From NCBI GenBank assembly GCA_019057795.1, contig JAHLWS010000082.1:97538-161537 (forward strand): 64,000 nucleotides of DNA, read 5' to 3'. Shown piece after piece: positions 16,217 through 24,185 of this stretch. The notes beneath the pieces are model-generated. The model had not been told where the DNA came from. It searched no databases and worked only from the letters and a program-made list of their open reading frames with translations. The translations under genes were made by a program, and so were the position numbers. The DNA comes from Promethearchaeota archaeon. GTDB lineage: Archaea; Asgardarchaeota; Lokiarchaeia; Sigyniarchaeales; SOKP01. Each line of letters begins with the position of its first letter. The first letter of the stretch is position 1.

Positions 16217-17152
16217 TTAATCTGATAAAAGTTCTGCTAAAATAGCCTTTCTCATAGGGATTCCATAGTACGTTTGTTTGAAGTAAATCGCTTTTGGTGA
16301 ATCATCAATGTCAGGAGAAATTTCTGTAACTCTGGGTAGAGGATGCATAATTTTAAAATCGTCTTTAGTTTCCTTTAAATCTTTTTTTGTAAATACATAT
16401 ATATTTTTAACTCTATCGTATTCTTCAATGTCGGCAAACCTCTCTTTCTGAATTCTAGTAATGTAGAGAACATCCAAAATGTTTAAGATATCTCGATATT
16501 TTTCAATTTCTTTATATTTTGCTTGTCGTTGCCGTAAGAATTCCTTATCTCTTTTTCGCATCATTAGCTCTTTAGGACTTATGAAATAGATGTTTACATC
16601 ATAATTTGAAAGTAATATCGACAGAGAATGAACAGTCCTTCCGAATTTTAGGTCGCCCATTATCCCAATATTTAAACCGTCTAACTTTTGACACTCTTCG
16701 GTAATCGTTAATAAATCTAACAAAGCTTGAGTTGGGTGCTCACCGCTCCCTGATCCCGCGTTTATGATTGGTATTTTTGCAAATTTTGTGGCAAGTCTTG
16801 CTGATCCTTCTAAATTATGTCTTATAACAATGCCATCGCTATAATTTTCTACGGTTCGAATGGTGTCTGCGATGCTTTCTCCTTTCTTTATAGAAGAGAC
16901 ATCACCAGAATGGAAGCCAATTACGCTCCCCCCTAATCGATGCATTGCTGATTCAAAACTTAAACGAGTCCTAGTCGAGGGTTCAAAAAATAAAGTCGCT
17001 AAAATTTTCCCCTTAAGGAGTTCTGAACTTTTCTTATTCTGAATCATTTCCTTGGCTTTTTTTAAGATATGATCGATATCTTCCCGCGAAAAATCTTTTG
17101 CTGATATGATTCCTTCCCTAAATTTCTCTTTGAATGACATAATTCTTAACAA
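16217..17152 (-). CDS. pyrB: aspartate carbamoyltransferase catalytic subunit
   Basis: 311 residues. Carbamoyl-phosphate binding motif STRTR at 59-63 in 'FFEPSTRTRLSFESAM', then 'SGSGEHPTQALLDLLTI' at 134-150 and the late 'HPLPRVTEI' motif with the aspartate-binding loop. It transfers carbamoyl phosphate to aspartate, the first committed step of pyrimidine synthesis. Length is normal. The annotated start gives MLRIMSFKEK; the second ATG (MSFKEK) matches family starts better. The regulatory subunit gene pyrI, often next door in archaea, is not in the window. Confidence 0.95.
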   Translation of the reverse strand: MLRIMSFKEKFREGIISAKDFSREDIDHILKKAKEMIQNKKSSELLKGKILATLFFEPSTRTRLSFESAMHRLGGSVIGFHSGDVSSIKKGESIADTIRTVENYSDGIVIRHNLEGSARLATKFAKIPIINAGSGSGEHPTQALLDLLTITEECQKLDGLNIGIMGDLKFGRTVHSLSILLSNYDVNIYFISPKELMMRKRDKEFLRQRQAKYKEIEKYRDILNILDVLYITRIQKERFADIEEYDRVKNIYVFTKKDLKETKDDFKIMHPLPRVTEISPDIDDSPKAIYFKQTYYGIPMRKAILAELLSD

Positions 17153-17289
17153 AAGTTTTAATAAAATTAGGTTATTACTACTTAAATTATTTTTTATCTA
17201 TATCAATAAAAGAGTTATTCAGAACTAATAAAATTTAAAATTTATAAATAATTAATTAGTTTAATTTAAAATTTGTAGTTGTTTGAAAA

Positions 17290-17571
17290 ATGAAATTTCC
17301 ACGTACGATAAATCGGTATTGCCCAAAATGTCGCTCTCATACAAAGCACAACGTGACACTCTATAAGAAAGGGAAGGAAAGAGCGATGAACCATGGACGA
17401 AGACGCCTAGAAAGAAAGAAAAAGGGCTACGGTAGCTTTCCTAAAGAGATATTTCATAAAAACGCGAAAATGAATAAAAGATCTCAGCCAATATTAGAAT
17501 GTTCTGAATGTGGTAAAAAACAATATTCAAAATCATACCGCGTAAAAAAATTCGAATTACAAGAAGTATAA
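17290..17571 (+). CDS. rpl44e: ribosomal protein L44e (eL42)
   Basis: 93 residues. It begins MKFPRTINRYCPKCRSHTKH and ends with the second CxxC pair CSECGKKQYSKSYRVKK, the zinc ribbon of eL42, with the conserved 'GRRRLERKKKGYGS' stretch between. It lies at the E-site side of the large subunit. TATA-like sequence AAATTTATAAAT lies about 45 bases upstream. rps27e follows after 14 bases. In many archaea these two genes are joined to aIF2-alpha and Nop10; here those two are 19 kb away. Confidence 0.95.
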   Translation: MKFPRTINRYCPKCRSHTKHNVTLYKKGKERAMNHGRRRLERKKKGYGSFPKEIFHKNAKMNKRSQPILECSECGKKQYSKSYRVKKFELQEV

Positions 17572-17585
17572 AATTGTGAAAAATT

Positions 17586-17792
17586 ATGCCAAAGAAAAAA
17601 AGACCAAAGGATTTAATTCCCTATCCAAAAAGTAGGTTTTTACGTGTAAAATGCCTAAATTGTGGCAATCAGCAAATAATTTTTGGGTGTTCTTCTACAG
17701 ATGTGGAATGTTTAGTATGCGGAAAACTATTACTTCAATCTACTGGTGGTAAAGCACGAATTCTAACCAAGATTTTAGAAGTGCTCTCCTAA
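17586..17792 (+). CDS. rps27e: ribosomal protein S27e (eS27)
   Basis: 68 residues with a single four-cysteine zinc ribbon: CLNCGNQQIIFGCSST then ECLVCGKLL, followed by 'STGGKARI', which is typical of eS27. It sits in the small ribosomal subunit. It starts 14 bases after rpl44e and forms a two-gene operon with it. Confidence 0.95.
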   Translation: MPKKKRPKDLIPYPKSRFLRVKCLNCGNQQIIFGCSSTDVECLVCGKLLLQSTGGKARILTKILEVLS

Positions 17793-18189
17793 CTAACTTT
17801 CACCTTATTTGAGTTTTTATCTATTTATTTGATCGTGAAACCACTCTTATTCTATAAAATCTCATATCAAATATATGAAACATAATTTCAAAACAAAATT
17901 TATTAAGAATTGCGAAAAATCAATATTTTTAATTATTTAAGACCAATATATCAATTTTGAGCAATCTAAGAATCATAGTTCATTGTATCAAGCAAAATAT
18001 ATTATTTCTATATTAAATAAGAGAAAAGAAGCTATTTTTTAAAAATTAACGAAATTGTTAAATGATATAATTATATTATTACAGATTTAAGGGTATCATT
18101 ACTGTATCTGATATAAATGTATCATAAAAAATCAGCTATGATATTTTTATAACTTAGTTTAAATAGATTTTGTAGTAATTATTTGTATA
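17793..18189 (+). other. AT-rich intergenic region at the left border of the accessory region
   Basis: Nearly 400 bases with no open frame of note. TTTAAATAG around 18159-18167 is a possible TATA box for the winged-helix gene at 18190 and would give a transcript with almost no leader. No tRNA or clear attachment-site repeat was found here. Confidence 0.35.
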
Positions 18190-18507
18190 ATGTCTGTTCC
18201 AGAAAAAATTAGTGAAGTTTTAAAAAAAGAAAGCCGATTGAGTATTGCGGAAATTACTGAAAGGTTGAATGAAACAAGAAAGAGATTAGTTAGAGAAAGC
18301 GTATATAGACTTTTAAAGAGAAAGATTATTGTTAAAGACGGTAAAAAAGGAAAGGCTTATTTATATTCACTAAAAGAGAACGCTATAGAACCAAAAATAT
18401 TATTAAAAGAATTACATTCGATTATGAATAAAAGAATGGATTTTGTTGAAAAACCGAGCGAAAATGAAACAAATACTATTAAAATAATTGAGGAAATGCT
18501 AAAATAA
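18190..18507 (+). CDS. winged-helix DNA-binding protein, 105 aa
   Basis: The first ~60 residues form a winged helix-turn-helix ('KISEVLKKESRLSIAEITERL', then RKRLVRESVYRLLKRKIIV and a basic wing KDGKKGKAYLYSL). The last 40 residues are helical and may dimerise. It is a likely transcription or plasmid-type regulator. Its stop codon overlaps the ATG of the next gene by one base (TAATG), so the three frames 18190-18853 appear to be translationally coupled. Confidence 0.65.
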   Translation: MSVPEKISEVLKKESRLSIAEITERLNETRKRLVRESVYRLLKRKIIVKDGKKGKAYLYSLKENAIEPKILLKELHSIMNKRMDFVEKPSENETNTIKIIEEMLK

Positions 18508-18782
18508 TGACCTTGTTAGATAAATTGGAGAAATTCAAAAAAAAAGATTCTCTTCAGGGAGAGAGAAAGATTTCTACTGAAAGAAAAAAAATTATTATCT
18601 CAGAGCAAAAAACCCCGAAATTAGAAAGATTGAATGAAATTCCAAAGATTAACAAAAATCTTGAATTAATCCTAATAAAAAGCGTTTATGCTAACAGATT
18701 CGGTTCTACTACTAATAAATTAAAATCAGATATGCAAAAAGCGATAATAAATGCTTGGAAAATAGAATATGAGAAGGGATGA
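18507..18782 (+). CDS. small charged protein, 91 aa, coupled to the winged-helix gene
   Basis: Not recognised. 91 residues, very rich in lysine and glutamate, probably largely helical or disordered; the C-terminal 'ANRFGSTTNKLKSDMQKAIINAW' may fold. It starts inside the stop of the upstream gene (TAATG) and ends in an ATGA overlap with a 24-codon frame. The coupling supports that it is translated. Confidence 0.5.
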   Translation: MTLLDKLEKFKKKDSLQGERKISTERKKIIISEQKTPKLERLNEIPKINKNLELILIKSVYANRFGSTTNKLKSDMQKAIINAWKIEYEKG

Positions 18783-18853
18783 TTGATTTTTACGTGTTAT
18801 TACCTCAATTTACGGAAGCATTTAAGAAAAATTTAGAAAAACTGAAAAAATAG
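18779..18853 (+). CDS. possible 24-residue micro-protein
   Basis: ATG at 18779 overlaps the TGA stop of the upstream gene (ATGA). It encodes MIDFYVLLPQFTEAFKKNLE and four more residues before TAG at 18851. A short hydrophobic-then-basic amphipathic peptide. Only the overlap arrangement supports it; it could be chance. Confidence 0.3.
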   Translation: MIDFYVLLPQFTEAFKKNLEKLKK

Positions 18854-19011
18854 TATATTCTTTTTTTTAAGTTTTTTAGAATAATTAAAGCGTTTTTTAG
18901 ATGTTTTTGATATTTTTATTGTATATTATACCATATCTAAAATAAAGATTTTTATCGGCTTAAAATTTTGGAATTTTATAGCATATCTCCGAATATCGTC
19001 TAAACTAAATT

Positions 19012-19365
19012 TTAGTAGTTTTCGATATTGAATTTCTTTTTAGATTCTCTGCGGAAACCAGCAATGTTTTTTAAATTTTCGCCTCTACCTGTTCCACCGA
19101 TAACGCATTTCTCAAGCAAACGGTTCTCCCTATCAATAGTTTTTAAATCATCTAATAGGACTTCCCCCTTTGTATAAGGTTTTGCTTTGTTTTTGGAATA
19201 AATTTTGCTCCAATTAGACATCCACGGTACAGTACATTTCTCTGGAGTTAACAGATAATCGGAATATGCCTTTGTCTTAGCTCCTGTTTTGGTTAAGGGC
19301 TCAGTTCCTGTATCCTTTCTGTATTTTTCTTGAGTTTTTTCTTTGGTCATTTTTTTCACTTCCAA
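19012..19365 (-). CDS. hypothetical protein, 117 aa
   Basis: Not recognised. A lysine-rich soluble protein, possibly natively unfolded at its N-terminus (EVKKMTKEKTQEKYRKDTGT). It has a tryptophan-containing centre 'CTVPWMSNWSKIYSKNK' and a C-terminal 'GGTGRGENLKNIAGFRRESK'. No membrane segments or known motif. It lies alone on the minus strand in the accessory stretch. Confidence 0.45.
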   Translation of the reverse strand: MEVKKMTKEKTQEKYRKDTGTEPLTKTGAKTKAYSDYLLTPEKCTVPWMSNWSKIYSKNKAKPYTKGEVLLDDLKTIDRENRLLEKCVIGGTGRGENLKNIAGFRRESKKKFNIENY

Positions 19366-19654
19366 TATTTTATTTTATTTGTTTTTTGATTTATCATTGT
19401 TCAATTACCTATTTAAGTCTTTCTATTCGCTTCCCAGCATTGAGGTTTCAATTTCAGAAAGGCAAAAAGAGAATTGAGAAAAGCTCTAAGAAGTATGAAT
19501 ATTCCCCGAAAACCAAAAATGATATTCTCAAAAATTTTTATCGGGATGTATGGAAAACCACTAAGGCAAGAATTAAAAATCGTAGCAATTTAATAGATTT
19601 CTGATATAATCTATATAGGTTGTTCAAAACGCTTTTTCAGTATTATTACTAAAA

Positions 19655-19764
19655 GTTTAAATGGGTGAAAAACTATCGTTTAAATATGGTTGAAAGCGTT
19701 GAAAAATCGGTTTCTGAACGGTTGGAAAATTGAAAAACAACCAATAAAAGTAAAAGGTGTGAAA
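19655..19764 (+). repeat. cluster of short repeats (GTTTAAAT and GGTTGAAA-type motifs)
   Basis: GTTTAAATGGGTGAAA at 19655-19670 is echoed by GTTTAAATATGGTTGAAA at 19678-19695, about one to two helical turns apart. More GGTTGAAA-like words follow: GTTGAAAAA 19698-19706, GGTTGGAAAA 19720-19729, ATTGAAAAA 19729-19737 and GGTGTGAAAA 19756-19765. The array precedes the HTH gene at 19859 and could be operator sites or iteron-like repeats of a replicon. Confidence 0.5.
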
Positions 19765-19858
19765 ATTGCACTTATTACCTTGTTATCAAAACCGACTAAA
19801 AAACTTTTTTACAACTAAAAAAACGCAATAAAAAACCCATAAAATAAAGGAATTAAAA

Positions 19859-20722
19859 ATGTTAAATGAAAATCAAATAAATAAGATTAGAGAAATGCGG
19901 GAAAAAGGCTTAACTATTAAGGAAACGGCAAACGCACTTGAAGTTTCAGAATCAAGCGTTAAAAAATACACTTCAGAAGACTACGAAAAAGATAACGAAC
20001 TTGATGAGAAAACGGGAAATTCGTTAACGAAACAATTTGATTTAGAAGAATACGATTTTCAAGACGACATAGCTCCGTTGGTTTACAAACTAAAAGACCA
20101 AGCAAACGAAATAAATGTTACTCTTCACGATTACCTAACCGATATAAGCAATACCATGAACAAATTCCTAAGAATAACAAGTAAACCACAATGGTTTTAT
20201 TATGTGTTTTGCGAATTAGCCAATAGTTTTTCTCTAATAAACGAACACATAGACGCAACAAAATTTATGGAAGCCGTTGATAATTGGTATGAAAGGGAAA
20301 TAGATATGGAAGAGAGCGAGAAGTTTATTATTGATATTGAAACAAAAGCAGAAAAATTAGTTAAAAACGCTAAAGAAGAATATAATATTTGGCAAGAAAA
20401 AATCGACAATGCCCAAAAAGAATACGAAAAAATAACCTCTCTCCATACTGTTATGATAAATAATCTATTAGAGAAACCAAATTTAGAGAAACTACAAAAA
20501 ACAGAAAAGAAGTTAATAGATGCGGAAAATAGACTAAAAGAATTAGAATTATCAAAATTGATTTTGATAGAAAAATGTAAAATACTCGAACAATCCGATA
20601 AAGATAACAAGATTGCCAAAAAAGAAAATATATTGTTAAAAAAAGCGTTTAAAAAACTTAATAAACTTTTCCCTCAAGAAATAACCGTTATAATCCAAGA
20701 GATTGAAAATGAAATCCAATAA
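19859..20722 (+). CDS. HTH and coiled-coil protein, 287 aa
   Basis: The N-terminal ~40 residues are a helix-turn-helix like those of resolvases and sigma factors ('INKIREMREKGLTIKETANA', 'LEVSESSVKKYT'). An acidic linker follows, then a helical middle part ('HDYLTDISNTMNKFL ... WFYYVFCELANSFSLI') and a long coiled coil from about residue 165 to 265. The layout recalls plasmid partition or replication-accessory proteins, but no specific family is recognised. It is preceded by a Shine-Dalgarno-like AAAGG and the repeat cluster, and overlaps the next gene. Confidence 0.6.
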   Translation: MLNENQINKIREMREKGLTIKETANALEVSESSVKKYTSEDYEKDNELDEKTGNSLTKQFDLEEYDFQDDIAPLVYKLKDQANEINVTLHDYLTDISNTMNKFLRITSKPQWFYYVFCELANSFSLINEHIDATKFMEAVDNWYEREIDMEESEKFIIDIETKAEKLVKNAKEEYNIWQEKIDNAQKEYEKITSLHTVMINNLLEKPNLEKLQKTEKKLIDAENRLKELELSKLILIEKCKILEQSDKDNKIAKKENILLKKAFKKLNKLFPQEITVIIQEIENEIQ

Positions 20723-21008
20723 TCGTAACGAAAGGAAAAAATTTGTGTTGTCTATCATGAGTTATATGGTACATCCATATACTGCAAAAGAGATACACGA
20801 ATTATGCTCCGTGTCGTTAGGTTCGATATGTTCATCCCTAAAAAGATATTGTTCTCAGGGTTTACTAAAAAGAAAAAAAAATAATGCCAAAATATTTGAG
20901 TATAATATCACACAAAAAGGAATTGAAAGGTTAGAGTACTTAATGGGGAGTTTAAGTATTAAAGAGCAAATCCAGTTGTTAGTTCGAGAGAAAATTAGAT
21001 TGTTATAA
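20709..21008 (+). CDS. winged-helix DNA-binding protein, ~99 aa
   Basis: A compact winged helix: 'VLSIMSYMVHPYTAKEIHEL', then recognition helix 'VSLGSICSSLKRYCSQGLLK' and wing 'KNNAKIFEYNITQKG', followed by a short C-terminal helix. The frame opens at a TTG at 20703, but the ATG at 20709 inside the end of the upstream gene is the better start. The overlap with the coiled-coil protein gene suggests joint expression. Likely a transcription regulator of the element. Confidence 0.6.
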   Translation: MKSNNRNERKKFVLSIMSYMVHPYTAKEIHELCSVSLGSICSSLKRYCSQGLLKRKKNNAKIFEYNITQKGIERLEYLMGSLSIKEQIQLLVREKIRLL

Positions 21009-21184
21009 CACGCTTATTGCGGAAGAGAAAGGGTTTTATGGTCAATTTTTCCCTTTCTCTATTCTCGGTATTTCTAATTTCTATAAAATATGCTTTAAAT
21101 GAATATTCTTAAATAGTTTTATTCACAATTATTATTTGGATTTGGCATTGACAAAATAATCTTTAAGCCTTTTTTTTCGCCTTA

Positions 21185-21238
21185 AGGAAGCTCGAAAATT
21201 CAATTGTGTTGAACTCCTTCTCTAAAATCGAGCTTCCT
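21185..21238. repeat. 11-base inverted repeat pair (AGGAAGCTCGA)
   Basis: AGGAAGCTCGA at 21185-21195 is matched by its exact reverse complement TCGAGCTTCCT at 21228-21238, 32 bases between arms. It lies just downstream of the winged-helix gene and could be a recombination site, an operator or an RNA hairpin. Confidence 0.6.
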
Positions 21239-21367
21239 AAATTTTTTTCTTTTCATTATTAATGTTAATCTATTAAACTTTTCGCTAATTCCTCTCTTCG
21301 ATTTTTATCGATTTAGTAGAAAAACGCTTAAATAGTTAAAAAACTATTCTAATTCAACACAATTGAA
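21199..21367. repeat. 15-base inverted repeat pair (TTCAATTGTGTTGAA)
   Basis: TTCAATTGTGTTGAA at 21199-21213 is repeated exactly in reverse complement, TTCAACACAATTGAA, at 21353-21367, 139 bases between arms. The right arm covers the likely start of the following gene; the left arm lies inside the loop of the 11-base inverted repeat. Two identical operator sites for an element-encoded regulator is the simplest reading. Confidence 0.65.
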
Positions 21368-22528
21368 AAAAGTGAAGAATCTATTATTCTAAATACCGAC
21401 AATAATATAATAAAGAGTAATAAAGAGAAATTAGTAAAAATTTTAAAACATCCACCAAGAAAGTTTCTCTCAATTAAGGAGATAGTAGAAAAAACTGAAA
21501 TTAACATTAAAAACATCGGAAAATATCTTAAAATCTTAGAAAATGAAGATAAAATAACAATAAAACACGGAATAACTGATAAACGGAAAAAGCTAATTAA
21601 ATTTAAACCAAAAAGGGTTCTCTACTTCTTTAAATTTGGAAATAAATACCTACACCATACTCGCACGAAGCTCAAAAAAGAAGATTTTAAACTTTTGAAT
21701 ATAATAAATGCGAAAGAACCTCAAGATTTAAACCTCCCTAATGATATAGTCAGAATTATAATTTCCGTATGGGAAAATCAAGAAAAGATTATTGAAGCGG
21801 ATTTAGTTAATTTTGAAATAGGATTAGGCGGAACTCCGTCCAGAAAGAGAAGTACAATGTGGAGACCAGAGTTCTTTAATCTTTTCAGTAAACATGCGTT
21901 AGAAAAACTTAAATCAAAATATACCATTCACATCTATTCGTTAAAAGAAATCAAATATATGAGAAATAAAAAAAAATTCCAAAATAAAGCGTATAGACAC
22001 ATCTTTCACGATAAAGAATGGGTTAATTTACTCATAAAAAAAGAAAAGCGTGAAAGATATATCCCTACTCCGTTTATCTACTACGATTATTTTATATTAC
22101 GAGTAAATGATATATTACGAATTGAAAATAATGTTATTATTGAACATGAGGGAGAAGAAAACCAAACAAGGATACCAACAACACGAACGCTTAATATGTC
22201 CGTAAAAGCGTTCGAATATTATCATTATATCTATAATTTCATTAGTTTTCACACTACTATTTATACTCAAAATGAGCGTGAACCAAATAAAGAACTTATG
22301 AGAGAAATGGATATAGTTGTCATGACAAAGGAAATGAATAGAATAGATGATTATTTAGGAATGCCCACACTCCCAAATTATGAGGACTACATTGACATAA
22401 TAATTAGTCGTAAGCAAATAATTCCAAAAATTTTATTCGCCCCCCCGCCAAACAATACTACAACCCACTCTAATAACATTTTTAAAAAAAAAAGTACTTT
22501 CTATTACCCCCATATAAGTATACTATAA
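21362..22528 (+). CDS. winged-helix protein of the accessory element, ~388 aa, apparent ATT start
   Basis: The first start codons of the usual kinds lie late (a TTG at 21695), but the frame is open from 21353 and its upstream part is clearly coding: it reads as a winged helix ('LVKILKHPPRKFLSIKEIVE', 'TEINIKNIGKYLKILENEDK', wing 'ITIKHGITDKRKKLIKF'). The most upstream plausible start is ATT at 21362. The rest (from 'DLNLPNDIVRIIISVWENQE' on) is not recognised; it contains 'RKRSTMWRPEFFNLFSKHAL' and an aromatic-rich centre. No membrane segment. The inverted repeat covering the start suggests self-regulation. The start may instead have been lost by mutation. Confidence 0.5.
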   Translation: MEKSEESIILNTDNNIIKSNKEKLVKILKHPPRKFLSIKEIVEKTEINIKNIGKYLKILENEDKITIKHGITDKRKKLIKFKPKRVLYFFKFGNKYLHHTRTKLKKEDFKLLNIINAKEPQDLNLPNDIVRIIISVWENQEKIIEADLVNFEIGLGGTPSRKRSTMWRPEFFNLFSKHALEKLKSKYTIHIYSLKEIKYMRNKKKFQNKAYRHIFHDKEWVNLLIKKEKRERYIPTPFIYYDYFILRVNDILRIENNVIIEHEGEENQTRIPTTRTLNMSVKAFEYYHYIYNFISFHTTIYTQNEREPNKELMREMDIVVMTKEMNRIDDYLGMPTLPNYEDYIDIIISRKQIIPKILFAPPPNNTTTHSNNIFKKKSTFYYPHISIL

Positions 22529-22561
22529 TTATATGCTAGGTATCAAAAGTACTTTTTTTTT
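22485..22561. repeat. 16-base inverted repeat around a gene end, each arm itself palindromic
   Basis: AAAAAAAAAGTACTTT at 22485-22500 pairs with AAAGTACTTTTTTTTT at 22546-22561. Each arm also contains the self-complementary AAAGTACTTT. The stop codon of the upstream gene (22526-22528) lies in the loop and the right arm ends in a T run, so it may act as a terminator or as a pair of protein-binding sites. Confidence 0.55.
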
Positions 22562-22783
22562 CCTTAAATCTCTTTAAATAAGAGTTTCAAACGCTCTTCT
22601 CATATCCGACCTTTTTGTCAAACTCTCAAAAGCCTACGACTATTTCTCCTCTCGTTCCAATTACGATAGAAGCCATCTATTCAAGCTCTTAAAAATCAGC
22701 GATTAGAACTTCTCTATTCTTAATTTATAACGATTCTAATTTTTAATTTATCTCAAGAGTAAAATAATAAGTCTAATTTAATG
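22562..22783. other. intergenic region within the accessory stretch
   Basis: Together with the repeats on either side this makes a gap of about 320 bases before the next candidate coding frame at 22849. Apart from the palindromes I see no gene and no RNA fold that I can support. Confidence 0.3.
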
Positions 22784-22803
22784 TTTTAAACAATTGTTTA
22801 AAA
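22784..22803. repeat. perfect 20-base palindrome
   Basis: TTTTAAACAATTGTTTAAAA is identical to its own reverse complement. A shorter palindrome GTTTAAAC follows about 15 bases later. The TTTAAA core recurs in the repeat cluster near 19.66 kb. It is a probable binding site of a dimeric regulator. Confidence 0.6.
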
Positions 22804-22848
22804 ACGGTTTTTTTTGTTTAAACCTTTGACAAAAAAAGAATAAAAAAA

Positions 22849-22998
22849 TTATTTTAATTTGAGTTTTTTTATAGCTTCTAATATCTTATCTAATTTCCCT
22901 GTAATATGATGAAGATATTCAATCTGTATTACTTGTAATATATTATCATCTAAATCTCCTTTAGTGAGAATATTTGTGTGTTTTTTTAAATAATCTCA
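22849..22998 (-). other. open frame without start overlapping the end of the RHH gene
   Basis: On the minus strand an open frame of about 49 codons ends at 22849 and overlaps the last codons of the ribbon-helix-helix gene in another frame. It reads 'DDNILQVIQIEYLHHITGKL' then a helical lysine-rich end. It has no ATG, GTG or TTG start. It could be the original C-terminus of the RHH protein after an indel, or chance. Confidence 0.3.
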
Positions 22999-23234
22999 AT
23001 TTCTCTCAGCTCTTCGTATATTTTATCCATCCATATTTTTTGTATTTTTCTTCTTTTTAAATCTTTTTTTTCTTCTTCTAAAATATTTCTTAATTTATAA
23101 GGAGCTTGGTTGAAATATAAGATTAAATATCTAATTAATTTAGATTTATTTATTTTATTATTATCGCTAAATATTTTTAACATTCTATCAGTTTCTTCAT
23201 CCAAACTTAAAGTTACTCTAACAAATTTTTTCAT
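22986..23234 (-). CDS. ribbon-helix-helix (CopG/Arc-type) DNA-binding protein, 82 aa
   Basis: The N-terminus 'KKFVRVTLSLDEETDRMLKI' followed by 'NNKINKSKLIRYLILYF' is the beta-strand, helix, helix pattern of ribbon-helix-helix repressors common on plasmids and viruses. The second half is charged and helical. AGAGG lies about nine bases before the ATG. It probably represses its own operon or controls copy number. Confidence 0.65.
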   Translation of the reverse strand: MKKFVRVTLSLDEETDRMLKIFSDNNKINKSKLIRYLILYFNQAPYKLRNILEEEKKDLKRRKIQKIWMDKIYEELREIEII

Positions 23235-23483
23235 TTATTTTTCCTCTATTATTTTATTTATATTATATTTAATTAAATATAAGAATGTTTCATAGCTATA
23301 AATAGTTGATTAAACTGATTATATATTTATATATTTATATAATTATATAATTATATAACTTTTCAGTTAATAGATTTAATTCGATTATATTATTGAAAGT
23401 TCTTATAGATATTATATTTTTTAAATAAATATAAAACAAAAATAAGAAATAAAAAAAATTATTTATTATTACATCTTCCGTTC

Positions 23484-23681
23484 TTAAAAAGTAGTGGCAG
23501 GAAGTTGTCCATCTATTTGAAGTGATTTAGCCATCGAAAGTAATACATCCATTAATACATAATTCTGAGTTGTTATTTGTTTTAAAACATCTAAAATATT
23601 TATAATATCAGCAGATTTAGTATTCTTTTTATGATGTTTAATTAAATCTAATGCTTGATAATAAAATTCTTTATTATCCAT
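23484..23681 (-). CDS. hypothetical protein, 65 aa
   Basis: Not recognised. A short, mostly helical protein ('EFYYQALDLIKHH' then 'ADIINILDVLKQITTQNYVL' and 'LLSMAKSLQIDGQ'). Same strand as the RHH gene, with a very AT-rich gap of about 250 bases between them. It may be a small element-encoded protein. Confidence 0.35.
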   Translation of the reverse strand: MDNKEFYYQALDLIKHHKKNTKSADIINILDVLKQITTQNYVLMDVLLSMAKSLQIDGQLPATTF

Positions 23682-23835
23682 AATAATAAAATTAATTCTA
23701 TGAGCTTTATAAATATATCAAAATTAACAAAATAAGAAAAGAAATAATTATTTCAATATGAATTAAATGGTTCAATTTGTATAGATTGATTCAAACATTT
23801 AACCTTAAATACTATTTGTTGTAATAATTATTAAT

Positions 23836-23961
23836 ATGTCAATTGAAAAAGAGAATGCAGAAAATTCTGAAATTCTTAAATCATTGATTTTAAGTTATGA
23901 GAATATGGAATCTAAATTACTTAGTATCAATGAAGAAATTAAAAAATTAGAAGTGGATTAA
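23836..23961 (+). CDS. possible 41-aa helical protein
   Basis: ATG at 23836 opens 41 codons ending at TAA 23959-23961: MSIEKENAENSEILKSLILS then a heptad-like 'ENMESKLLSINEEIKKLE'. The regular spacing of leucine/isoleucine suggests a small coiled coil. It is too short to be sure of. Confidence 0.3.
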   Translation: MSIEKENAENSEILKSLILSYENMESKLLSINEEIKKLEVD

Positions 23962-23970
23962 AAAAAAAGA

Positions 23971-24185
23971 TTATAATTGAATATCTTGATATGGAAACCA
24001 TTTATCAAATAATTCAATATATTGTTTATAATTCATCTTTACATAGGATTCCACATTAACATCTTTAACCTTATGATTTAAAAGAATTTTTCGATCTTCT
24101 ACTGGGCATCCCATTAATTGTCTGAAAGTATTTAATGTTCTCTTTTAATCTCATCACCTAATAACGTGGAATTTTTTTTTGGAAT
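23971..24185 (-). pseudogene. decayed C-terminal copy of the tyrosine recombinase
   Basis: Read on the minus strand, 23971-24146 gives 'RTLNTFRQLMGCPVEDRKIL' and then 'NHKVKDVNVESYVKMNYKQY', nearly the same as the end of the intact recombinase at 26463-27377, including the catalytic histidine and tyrosine. Upstream of it a piece corresponding to the HxxR helix is deleted ('LLGDEIKR' runs straight into RTLNTF), and the rest of the gene is gone. A run of 22 identical bases (24123-24144 and 26623-26644) links the two copies. Clearly a remnant. Confidence 0.85.

Noticed and set aside
19386..19604. 72-codon frame on the plus strand
   Set aside because: Starts at a TTG only 20 bases from the divergent start of another candidate gene and has no recognisable motif; the basic C-terminal half might be coding but cannot be supported.
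23300..23480. Very AT-rich tract with repeated TATATA
   Set aside because: Considered as an origin or CRISPR-like array, but there is no regular unit longer than a few bases; simple low complexity.
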